Part shown: piece after piece, positions 22,477 through 29,591 of the stretch
How the letters are laid out: each line of letters opens with the position of its first letter
Numbering within the stretch: the first letter of the stretch is position 1
Virus record (IMG/VR): IMGVR_UViG_3300009093_000106
Coordinates: 1 to 29,591 of that record
DNA from: a virus
Reading direction: 5' to 3' (one strand)
DNA length: 29,591 bases
Program-made: the position numbers and the translations under genes
The notes under the pieces: model-generated
The model's input: only the letters and a program-made list of their open reading frames with translations
Databases searched by the model: none
Told to the model about the DNA's origin: nothing

Positions 22477-24086
22477 CGGTAGTCGCTTACCACAGTAATC
22501 GTCTGTCTTCTCAGACTTTGGATTTTCTGGAGGATATCTCCAGTAACCAACCAATGCGACCGAAACTCAACATCCCTCGGGAACTCACTCGGTGTTCGGT
22601 TGATGTGGTATACTTCGTTCGCCATTACTGCTATACCTTCGACCCGAGACTGCCTGAGAGCATTATCCCCTTTGACCCGTTCCCCCGGCAGGAGGAGTTC
22701 TTCCATTGGCTGGAGGAGAGTGACCGGTTGGAAGAAGGGGGTATCGTAGAGAAATCCAGGGATATGGGGGTAACCTGGTGCTGTTGCGCGTATGCTCTTT
22801 GGTGCTGGCTGTTCAAACGAGGGGATGCAACCGGGTTCGGTTCCCGAAAACTAGAACTTGTAGACAAACTCGGAGATCCGGATAGCATCTTCGAAAAGAT
22901 CCGGTTCATGCTTCGGTACCTCCCGGACTGGATGCGACCCCGAGGGTTCGGGGAACGGCACATGGGTTCTGGCAAAATCCTGAACCCTGAGAACGGTTCG
23001 ATAATCTCTGGAGAAGGCGGTGATCAAATTGGACGCGGTGGACGAAAGAGACGATATTTTGTCGATGAAAGTGCCTTCCTCGAACACCCAAAATTGGTTG
23101 ACGCTTCACTCTTCCAAAACACTAATGTCCGCATTGACGTTTCGACACCTAACGGTCCTGGCAACCCGTTTGCAACAAAGCGTAACTCAGGAGTCTGGAG
23201 AGTATTCAGGTTCCACTGGAGAGACGATCCCCGTAAGGATGACGCGTGGTACGAAGCCGTAAAACGGACGATGGACCCGGTGATCGTCGCACAGGAAGTG
23301 GATATTGACTTCAACGCATCGATCGAGGGTATCTGTATTCCGGGGATGTGGGTGCAGAGTGCTGTTGACTTCCTGTCTGATCCTCCGGGTCACCTGATCG
23401 CCGGGTACGACGTTGCAGACGAAGGGTCGAACCGGAATGTCATGGTCTTTCGGCGTGGTCCGAAAGTTATGGAAGTCGTATCCTGGGGACAGATGCTGAC
23501 AACGGAAAGCGCATACAAAGCAGCCGACGAAATGCGTAACCGCAGGGCGCATACCATGTATTACGACAACATCGGAGTGGGAACCGCGACGAAGGGTATC
23601 TACGATAGCATGGTACGAACCGATATGAACAACCATGTACGATCAACCCTGGGTTTCAACCCTGTTGGAGTAAACGGTGGCGGTCCCCCGAGTGAAGACC
23701 TGTGGCCGGATGGACGCACTTCGAAAGAGATGTTCTTTAACAAACGAGCGGAGATATGGTGGAAACTCCGACGGCGGTTCGAAAAGACACATGAATATGT
23801 GGAGAAAGGGATCGATCACCCGTTGGACGAATGCATCTCTATCCCCAACAACCCGGACTTAATTCGCGATCTCTCCCTTCCTCTTGTCTTTCGAACTGAC
23901 ACCGGGAAGATACAGATCGAAAGCAAAATCATGATGGCAAAACGAGGGGTAAAATCGCCCGACTTCGGAGACGGGTGCGCATATTCCTTCGCAGGGGATG
24001 CAGCCGCTGATTGGGCGGAATTTGCTGAACTCCTGAGAAATACCCCTCCCCCGGTTTCAGCATTTGCAGGAATGGAGATAGGCTAG
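22473..24086 (+). CDS. terL: terminase large subunit
   Basis: 537 aa. GGAGGAG precedes the ATG. The ATPase domain has an adenine-binding P-R-Q (71-73), a Walker A of the variant form K-S-R-D-M-G-V-T (94-101), Walker B Y-F-V-D-E (195-199) and the coupling motif S-T-P-N-G (224-228). The RNase H-like nuclease has Asp313 (A-G-Y-D-V-A), Asp365 (Y-Y-D-N-I-G-V-G) and Asp497/Asp500 (S-P-D-F-G-D-G). It packages DNA into the prohead and cuts it. The Walker A lacks the usual G-K-T ending, as in some terminases where the lysine lies earlier. The portal gene starts at the next base. Confidence 0.92.
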   Translation: MTVVAYHSNRLSSQTLDFLEDISSNQPMRPKLNIPRELTRCSVDVVYFVRHYCYTFDPRLPESIIPFDPFPRQEEFFHWLEESDRLEEGGIVEKSRDMGVTWCCCAYALWCWLFKRGDATGFGSRKLELVDKLGDPDSIFEKIRFMLRYLPDWMRPRGFGERHMGSGKILNPENGSIISGEGGDQIGRGGRKRRYFVDESAFLEHPKLVDASLFQNTNVRIDVSTPNGPGNPFATKRNSGVWRVFRFHWRDDPRKDDAWYEAVKRTMDPVIVAQEVDIDFNASIEGICIPGMWVQSAVDFLSDPPGHLIAGYDVADEGSNRNVMVFRRGPKVMEVVSWGQMLTTESAYKAADEMRNRRAHTMYYDNIGVGTATKGIYDSMVRTDMNNHVRSTLGFNPVGVNGGGPPSEDLWPDGRTSKEMFFNKRAEIWWKLRRRFEKTHEYVEKGIDHPLDECISIPNNPDLIRDLSLPLVFRTDTGKIQIESKIMMAKRGVKSPDFGDGCAYSFAGDAAADWAEFAELLRNTPPPVSAFAGMEIG

Positions 24087-25610
24087 ATGGCAGAAACAGC
24101 CCTTACCCCGTATGAAGCAATGAATGAAGCCCGAGGGATAGCATCCGGGCGTTATTCCCAGGCGACGGAAGACTACAGCATTCCGATTAATCCGACCGAA
24201 CTTCTGGAGGCTACCCTCGGGGCATATGACGGGGTATTCAAATCAACCTACCGTATTCCTCCGTTCAATCCAGACAACCTGATTGGGCGTCTCGGGTATG
24301 ACTTCATGGAAGACATGCTGAAGATGGCAGCGTGCCGTGCGGTTTTCAACCTCAAGCGATACACCGTCCTAAAGGATGGGTTCACCGTCAAACCGGCTGT
24401 TTCGGATGAAATGTCTTCGGATCACACCGAAAGTAAGTTCTACGCAGACGCTCTGACCTACTGCCTGAGTAATATCGTAGATGAGGAAGTCGATATGCCG
24501 CAGGATTTCGAAGCGGTCCTGTTCGATATGCAGATGGCGGCATGGTTGGGGTACGGGGCGGGAGAAATCCAATACCGTACGCTGGAGAACACAAACATCT
24601 CAGGGCTAGATGGACGGTTGGGATTTACTGGATTTTGGATAAAGACGAACAAGCAGATAGGGTTCGACATCGATGACCATACCCTAAACCCTAAACGGTT
24701 CATCTCCTTTACCCCGGACGGCGGGTACAACGGTGACATCCATCCCGAGAAAATCTGGCTATACACCCATGCGATGTCCGCCAACAACCCCACAGGCCAG
24801 GGGGACGCCCGAAGCGTATACAAGAATTACTTCGCTCTGGATGTACTGCAAAAGTTATGGGCGATTGCCTTGGAACGGTGGGGTGCACCCGTCTTCGTTG
24901 CATCTTACCCGCATGGGGATCCCACGGCGATGCAGAAAGCCGTGGATGCGATGAACCAGATACGGCAGGGGCAGGCTCCCATTATCCCCGACAACATCAA
25001 GTATGAGCTTGTTACCTGTCCGACAACCGTATTCGACGGGTTCCAGCGATCCGCAGATTGGCATGTACGGCAGATATCCTCCGCCATTCACTCTAACAAC
25101 CTCAGTACGGGGGAGGGGGAGCATGGCGCAACTTCAGCAGGTGCGGATGTACATCAGGATAGCGGTCAATCGGTGTATGATTTTCTCTCCCAGAGAATAT
25201 CCACCGGGTTCAATATGCAAGTCATCCGCCGTTGGATGCGGTACAATTGGGGTGTCAAATCCCTCCGTCTCATGCCCACCCTGGAACTCCGTAAAGCAGG
25301 AGAAGATCCGGCGATGATTACGGCCTTGAATAGCGTAATCAATACCTGTGTGGGTATAGGGAACATGCCCCCGACTTCAAAAGTAATTCGTGAAACCTTC
25401 AAGCTACCGCCGATTAGTGCGGATGAGCAGGATTTGCTTGAGCAGCAGAAGCAGGCGCAGGAAGAAGCAGAGCAACGGGCGATTGATGCGAAGCAGTCCG
25501 GGCAGGTAGCCGCAATGTCCGATCACGATATGGATGTCTGGATTAACCGTTTGACGACGGCAATCTTCAACCGGAATGAAATAGACCGGCGCGAAAGGAA
25601 AGCAGCGTGA
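24087..25610 (+). CDS. portal protein, DUF935 / Mu gp29-like
   Basis: 507 aa, starting directly after the terminase stop. The family signature is clear: Y-G-A-G-E-I-Q-Y (156-163) and a long helix with F-A-L-D-V-L-Q-K-L-W-A-I-A-L-E-R-W-G-A-P (249-268), followed by P-H-G-D and a helix ending I-I-P-D. Portal proteins form the dodecameric ring through which DNA enters and leaves the head. The C terminus is Gln/Glu-rich. A GTGA overlap joins it to the Mu-F-like gene. Confidence 0.88.
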   Translation: MAETALTPYEAMNEARGIASGRYSQATEDYSIPINPTELLEATLGAYDGVFKSTYRIPPFNPDNLIGRLGYDFMEDMLKMAACRAVFNLKRYTVLKDGFTVKPAVSDEMSSDHTESKFYADALTYCLSNIVDEEVDMPQDFEAVLFDMQMAAWLGYGAGEIQYRTLENTNISGLDGRLGFTGFWIKTNKQIGFDIDDHTLNPKRFISFTPDGGYNGDIHPEKIWLYTHAMSANNPTGQGDARSVYKNYFALDVLQKLWAIALERWGAPVFVASYPHGDPTAMQKAVDAMNQIRQGQAPIIPDNIKYELVTCPTTVFDGFQRSADWHVRQISSAIHSNNLSTGEGEHGATSAGADVHQDSGQSVYDFLSQRISTGFNMQVIRRWMRYNWGVKSLRLMPTLELRKAGEDPAMITALNSVINTCVGIGNMPPTSKVIRETFKLPPISADEQDLLEQQKQAQEEAEQRAIDAKQSGQVAAMSDHDMDVWINRLTTAIFNRNEIDRRERKAA

Positions 25611-26269
25611 TCCGTCCTGCCAAGACTAACAAAACTGACGGATTGGTGTTCGCAGCATTTCTCCTGTTGCAACAGAACCTACAGAAGGACATCATAAACG
25701 CGGTTGCACTGTATATCGGCAACATTGTTACCGAACGGGAACTCCGGAAGGGTCTGGAAGCCTCAATTCTAGGGGCGCATACACGCGCGGCGGGACTTGG
25801 GCGCATATTGGCGCAAAATGTCCCAGAATTGACCCTAGAGGGCAAAGATGAGGCATTTGGGCACCTGACTCTGGCAGACCAATCCGGTTACCTGCGCGGT
25901 TTGGCGGATGATGTGGTCACGGGCCGGTATACTACCCCAGAGAATTCGGTGGCACCTGCCCTGAAATCACGAGCATTGCTGTACGCCCGTCGTCTTCGGG
26001 GGACGGCAGACGAAGCCTGGGTCTCTGAATTCCCCGATGATACGCGGTTTCTCTGGCTGTTGGGGTATGGGGTGGAGCAGCATTGCGAAGTATGCCCGAT
26101 GTACGCAAGCAGATCGGTGATAGAACCGTACACAAAGCATGACCTTCCTCCTCCTCCGGGGTCTGGCAAAACCCCCTGCAAGGTGAATTGTGATTGTAGG
26201 TTACGGACGGTTGGCGGTAAATCGGGTTTTCCGTTCGAACCCGGTTCAAGTTTCGTGCTAAATCTTTGA
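25607..26269 (+). CDS. Mu-F-like minor head protein
   Basis: 220 aa from GTG 25607, overlapping the portal stop. A helical N-terminal half leads to a C-terminal cysteine-rich part: H-C-E-V-C (Cys160, Cys163), a P-P-P-P-G-S-G-K-T-P loop and C-K-V-N-C-D-C (Cys191, Cys195, Cys197), typical of Mu gpF-like head morphogenesis proteins. The P-G-S-G-K-T stretch resembles a P-loop but belongs to this loop. It likely joins the head near the portal. Confidence 0.8.
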   Translation: MIRPAKTNKTDGLVFAAFLLLQQNLQKDIINAVALYIGNIVTERELRKGLEASILGAHTRAAGLGRILAQNVPELTLEGKDEAFGHLTLADQSGYLRGLADDVVTGRYTTPENSVAPALKSRALLYARRLRGTADEAWVSEFPDDTRFLWLLGYGVEQHCEVCPMYASRSVIEPYTKHDLPPPPGSGKTPCKVNCDCRLRTVGGKSGFPFEPGSSFVLNL

Positions 26270-26293
26270 TGATCAGGAAAAGGAGGTAAATCT

Positions 26294-27733
26294 ATGTTCC
26301 TGAAAGAAAGAGTAACCCGGACCGGAAAAATTTTCCAGGTAGGGTCATATCCAGATAAGCAGTTCGACCTGAAAGAACCCGAAGCAGACGCAGCAATCGC
26401 AAGCATGAGCGAACCGATCCCTGCCAACATCGAGCATCGCCCTTCTCCTCTGGATGGAGCACTCGGGGAACTCAAAAGAGTATGGCGGGAAGGGGTAGAG
26501 CTCTTTGCAGAATGCTCTATCCCGAAGTGGCTGGATGAGCATCTAAAGGAGAAGGGCGTTCCGCTGCAGCCTTCTCTGGAGTGGGACCGGTCCACGAAGC
26601 AGATAAAGGGCGTTGCGTGGGTTAACTTCCCTCGTATCGAGGATGCAGCCCTGATGTCGGCGTTCTCGGTAGCGTTCTCTTCCCCAGAGATCACTGACCC
26701 GGCTCTTTTCTGGGATGACAGCGTAACCTGGTTCGATAAAGACGACAAAAAGTCCACCGGGGACGATCTGAAGTGGCAGCGGGATCTTGGCAGTACAAAC
26801 GGGAGTGAAACCCATGAGGCAGAAGCATCGCACGGTAAATACACTGTCAGTAAAAAGGATGCGACTTCTGCATACGATATCGGCTACACCCCTCACACCG
26901 GGCCGAAAGGCAAGAACTACAAGCCTGCAAAAGGTTCTGCCCTGAAACTGGAGGAGGCGAAACAGCGTTGCCAGCAGCACCATATGGAGGTGACAGGGAA
27001 AGCGGAGATGTCTCAGATCCCCGGTCTCAAGGATGTCCCCACCATTAACAACGGCGATAGGGCGTTTTTCGAGTTCATACTTAACCAACCGGCGGTCAAA
27101 TCCCGCCAGAAAGGAACCCCAACCGTGTCAAAATTTCTTGACAAGGCAAAGGCTCTCTTCCATCTCGCGGGAGTAGAAGAGAAGCAAATCGACAAGCTGA
27201 CCGACGATGACCTCAAAGAGAGCATCGAAGAGTTGGCCGAAGAAGAGGAGCAGCCCGATTTCTCCAAGTCCGCCGAGTTCACCGCACTCAAGACGGAGAA
27301 CGAAGAACTCAAGAAAAAGGTCGCCGAGTTCGACGATGAAATGAAACAGCAGAAGGCACTTGCTCAGTACAACGCCGACTGCGCCGAGATCAACAAACTC
27401 GCGCGTACCCCGAACAACCGCATTCTTCCGGCGGAGGCTGACGACTACAAGAGCATGGCGAAAGAGAACCCGGCAGCATTCGCAGCCACTCTTCCCATCC
27501 TCCAGAAGCGGGCACCTCTGGCACAGTTCTCCACTGAACCCCGTGTATTTTCTCGGGTAGGTGGCGCGGCTGACGGGGACAACCCAGGCAATCAGCTGAC
27601 CGAAAAGACGAAAACTCGCATGAAGGAGAACCCGAACGAAACGTATGACATTGCCTTCAGCCGTGTCTGCGAAGAGAACCGGGATCTGGCAGCGGCGTAC
27701 AACGCACAGTTCAGCACCGTAGGAGGGAACTAA
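26294..27733 (+). CDS. prohead protease with scaffold-like C terminus
   Basis: 479 aa. AAGGAGGT lies 7 nt before the ATG, the strongest ribosome site in the window. Residues 1-130 look like a phage capsid protease: Y-P-D-K-Q-F, P-A-N-I-E-H-R-P (His48), W-x-x-G-V-E-L-F, P-L-Q-P-S-L-E (Ser94) and F-P-R-I-E-D-A-A-L. His48 and Ser94 are the likely catalytic pair (inferred). An extra small domain (about 180-232, with E-E-A-K-Q-R-C-Q-Q-H-H) follows. The C-terminal half has an acidic coiled coil (about 325-365) suited to scaffolding. Protease and scaffold appear fused, as in Mu I. Confidence 0.72.
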   Translation: MFLKERVTRTGKIFQVGSYPDKQFDLKEPEADAAIASMSEPIPANIEHRPSPLDGALGELKRVWREGVELFAECSIPKWLDEHLKEKGVPLQPSLEWDRSTKQIKGVAWVNFPRIEDAALMSAFSVAFSSPEITDPALFWDDSVTWFDKDDKKSTGDDLKWQRDLGSTNGSETHEAEASHGKYTVSKKDATSAYDIGYTPHTGPKGKNYKPAKGSALKLEEAKQRCQQHHMEVTGKAEMSQIPGLKDVPTINNGDRAFFEFILNQPAVKSRQKGTPTVSKFLDKAKALFHLAGVEEKQIDKLTDDDLKESIEELAEEEEQPDFSKSAEFTALKTENEELKKKVAEFDDEMKQQKALAQYNADCAEINKLARTPNNRILPAEADDYKSMAKENPAAFAATLPILQKRAPLAQFSTEPRVFSRVGGAADGDNPGNQLTEKTKTRMKENPNETYDIAFSRVCEENRDLAAAYNAQFSTVGGN

Positions 27734-27736
27734 CCA

Positions 27737-28174
27737 ATGTCTCGACGCAAGGGAAGTGTAATCTCCCAGACCCGACCCTGTGATGCGGCAATACCCGCCA
27801 ACCGGGTAGTTCAGTGGTCTGGTAGCAACGTCGGGAACGTTACGATCACCACGGTCGTGGGTTCCCTCCTTATAGCCGGGGTCTCCGAAGAAGGGTCAAA
27901 CCAGTCGGCAACCTCTCCCCCTAACTGGTACGTGAAGGTTACTCAGGCGGGTATCGTCCAGATCGAAATGCTGACAGGTACCGCCATCGCACACGGAGAC
28001 AAACTAAAGATCGCAGATACAGCCGGTCGGATTACCTCTATCGCAGGAGCGGCAGCAGGTGCCGGTACTCTGACGGGCATTGTCGGCATCGCTCAATCGG
28101 CGCATGCATCGGGAGACGCAACCGGTACCCTGGTGGACGTTCTGCTCACCCCCGGTCTGCAGATGTTCACGTAA
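27737..28174 (+). CDS. capsid decoration / DUF2190-like protein
   Basis: 145 aa; AGGAGGG lies 8 nt before the ATG. Beta-rich and Gly/Ala/Thr-rich, with A-H-G-D-K-L-K-I in the middle and repeated short A-G-x-x-x-G runs. Size, composition and its place between protease and major capsid genes fit a head-stabilising or decoration protein that binds the capsid exterior. The family assignment is tentative. Confidence 0.65.
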   Translation: MSRRKGSVISQTRPCDAAIPANRVVQWSGSNVGNVTITTVVGSLLIAGVSEEGSNQSATSPPNWYVKVTQAGIVQIEMLTGTAIAHGDKLKIADTAGRITSIAGAAAGAGTLTGIVGIAQSAHASGDATGTLVDVLLTPGLQMFT

Positions 28175-28213
28175 GCCTGTCGGTTTTACTCCGCAGGAGA
28201 AAGGATAGACGAT

Positions 28214-29236
28214 ATGCCTCCGATAGGCTCCCTACACGTAGACAGCGCGCTCACGAACCTGTCTATCATGTACAAAAACCAGGAATACCACGCAGACGAA
28301 ATCTGGCCACCCCTCCCGGTCGCCAAACGTTCCGACGTGTACTTCCAGTATGACCCGGCGATGCTGGTACAGGGTTCACCGTTGGACGTGAACAACCTGC
28401 CAGACAGCGCAAGAGAACCCGCCGACGAAGCATCGGAAGTCAGCTTCAAGATGTCCACCCTGCCGTTCTATTGCAGGGAGTACGCGAAGAAGCAACTGGT
28501 AACCGATGCTGAGCAGGCAATCGCCGACAACCCACTGCAGCCAGCGACGGATGCAACCCTGAACGTGACCAACCTGCTCGCATTGGATAACGAGCGTGTC
28601 GTAGCCAATAGGGTCACCACCCGTGGCAATTACAACTCGGCCAACAAGGTTGCACTCACAACGGGCGGCACCGGAACATCGTGGAAACAGACGGCATCGA
28701 CCAACTCTGATCCGTTTGCGAACTTCACCACCGGGCGTCTGGCTATCCTGGCATCTTGTTTCCAGGAACCAAACGCCCTACAGGTGAGTATCTCCTCCGC
28801 GCAGTACCTCTCTCAGCACCCTCTGTACCGTGACCGGTACAAGTACGTAAATCAAGAAGGCCTGACAAAACGGCGACTGCTGCAGCCGGTCGTAAACGGG
28901 ATGGATGTCATCGAAACCGGCGCACAGGCGGCAACCTCCAAGGCCGGTCAGACGCTGACAACGGGCGGTGTGTGGGTAGCAGACGACGGAACAGACGAAG
29001 CCGTTATGTTCTACCGTTCCCCGTCCCTCGGTCCCCGCACCATCCACTTTGGCAGGACTTTCGAAGCACCGGACGACACAACGGGTTCCCGTGGGTTCTC
29101 CGTTCGCAGGTTCCGGTGGGAGATTAAGAAGGGTGAGTACGTGGAGTGCTCAACGCTCCGCGACTGGAGGGCAATCGCGATCGATAGCAACGGCAAGTAC
29201 CTAGCAGGGTACCTGATCACCGGTGTTAGCGCGTAA
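28214..29236 (+). CDS. major capsid protein
   Basis: 340 aa. AGGAG (28195-28199) and AAAGGA (28200-28205) precede the ATG. The start resembles phage major capsid proteins of the HK97-fold kind: L-T-N-L-S-I-M-Y-K-N-Q-E-Y-H-A-D-E-I-W-P-P, then V-Y-F-Q-Y-D-P. No long delta domain is visible, which fits scaffolding by the separate protease-scaffold protein. The order protease, decoration protein, major capsid protein is standard. Confidence 0.85.
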   Translation: MPPIGSLHVDSALTNLSIMYKNQEYHADEIWPPLPVAKRSDVYFQYDPAMLVQGSPLDVNNLPDSAREPADEASEVSFKMSTLPFYCREYAKKQLVTDAEQAIADNPLQPATDATLNVTNLLALDNERVVANRVTTRGNYNSANKVALTTGGTGTSWKQTASTNSDPFANFTTGRLAILASCFQEPNALQVSISSAQYLSQHPLYRDRYKYVNQEGLTKRRLLQPVVNGMDVIETGAQAATSKAGQTLTTGGVWVADDGTDEAVMFYRSPSLGPRTIHFGRTFEAPDDTTGSRGFSVRRFRWEIKKGEYVECSTLRDWRAIAIDSNGKYLAGYLITGVSA

Positions 29237-29312
29237 CTATAACGACAGGCTGTAACCTTCTCCAGAGATCGGTGGGTACGATTTCTGGGGAAGATTACGG
29301 AGGAGATAACAA

Positions 29313-29591
29313 ATGCCAGACGCAGAGACGAAACCAACCCGGACTATGAAACCGGCGAGGAATTACGGACTTCCGAAGCATGTCGATACTTCGGAACTTG
29401 TACCCGACGCGACCCGTGCCAATCACTTCGTATGGCCGCATCCAAGTGGAAACCCTGCACTTGACGAAGTGTACCATATGCCTGCTGAGTTCGCCGATGA
29501 GCGCAGCGAAGAGGAAGAGGAAGGCGCACTCAAGAAAGCAGCGCGCATCCGTGAGAAGTCCGCACAGACCGACGCAGAGGCAATCATTGCA
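29313..29591 (+). CDS. hypothetical protein, cut by window end
   Basis: At least 93 codons, open to the last base. GGAGGAG (29299-29305) is 7 nt before the ATG at 29313. The visible part is polar: an N-terminal Lys/Thr/Pro stretch, an H-F-V-W-P-H-P segment and an acidic helix (E-E-E-E-E-G near residue 72). It follows the major capsid gene, where connector or completion proteins are usual, but no family is recognisable from this fragment. Confidence 0.7.
   Translation, partial: MPDAETKPTRTMKPARNYGLPKHVDTSELVPDATRANHFVWPHPSGNPALDEVYHMPAEFADERSEEEEEGALKKAARIREKSAQTDAEAIIA

Noticed and set aside
26150-26175. P-G-S-G-K-T in the Mu-F-like protein as a nucleotide-binding P-loop
   Set aside because: It lies in the proline-rich loop between cysteine motifs typical of Mu gpF-like proteins and has no Walker B partner.
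1-29591. CRISPR arrays, insertion sequences, integrase or attachment sites
   Set aside because: No regular spaced repeats, transposase or integrase motifs, or flanking direct repeats were seen on either strand.

Overview
This window looks like part of a tailed double-stranded DNA bacteriophage genome, or possibly a prophage. Every gene I can support is on the + strand. The genes are densely packed, often with TAATG or ATGA stop/start overlaps. The recognisable proteins are a phage replication set, a lysis enzyme, a large terminase, a DUF935-type portal, a Mu-F-like head protein, a prohead protease and a major capsid protein. There is no integrase, repressor, tRNA or host gene, so the host cannot be named. 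Tail-tube, tape-measure and baseplate genes are not in the window, so tail morphology is open. The right end cuts through a gene.

Layout. (1) 63-4265, nucleotide metabolism and small early genes: a DUF6378-like protein, an HD-domain nucleotidase-type phosphohydrolase, an unknown protein behind a good sigma70-like promoter, an acidic-repeat protein, a long divergent ThyX-type thymidylate synthase and a small conserved phage protein. (2) 4376-11163, replication: a small zinc-ribbon protein, a strong hairpin terminator, a family A DNA polymerase with 3'-5' exonuclease, a zinc protein whose C-terminal conserved domain lies in another frame, and a primase-helicase fusion. (3) 11164-11827, a 664-base AT-rich non-coding region with iteron-like repeats and a nested pair of inverted repeats, the best candidate for the replication origin or a regulatory hub. 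(4) 11828-15724, an HGG-motif protein (candidate small terminase) followed by small unknown and membrane proteins. (5) 15711-17174, lysis and HNH: a candidate holin, an HNH protein and a GH25 lysozyme. (6) 17180-22476, accessory virion-type genes: a gingipain-like (C25-fold) protein, a LamG protein, two zinc-cluster proteins and several conserved phage proteins of unknown role. (7) 22473-29591, packaging and head: large terminase, portal, Mu-F-like protein, protease-scaffold, decoration protein, major capsid protein and a partial gene.

How it fits together. ThyX and the HD phosphohydrolase would supply or reshape the dNTP pool. The polymerase and primase-helicase would copy the genome, plausibly from the repeat-rich region directly after the primase gene. 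The terminase, portal and protease build and fill the head. The GH25 enzyme with a membrane partner would release progeny. The most unusual items are the nested inverted-repeat region, the C25-like protein, the out-of-frame conserved domain at 8192-8398, and an octamer (CCCAGAGA) scattered through genes on both strands.
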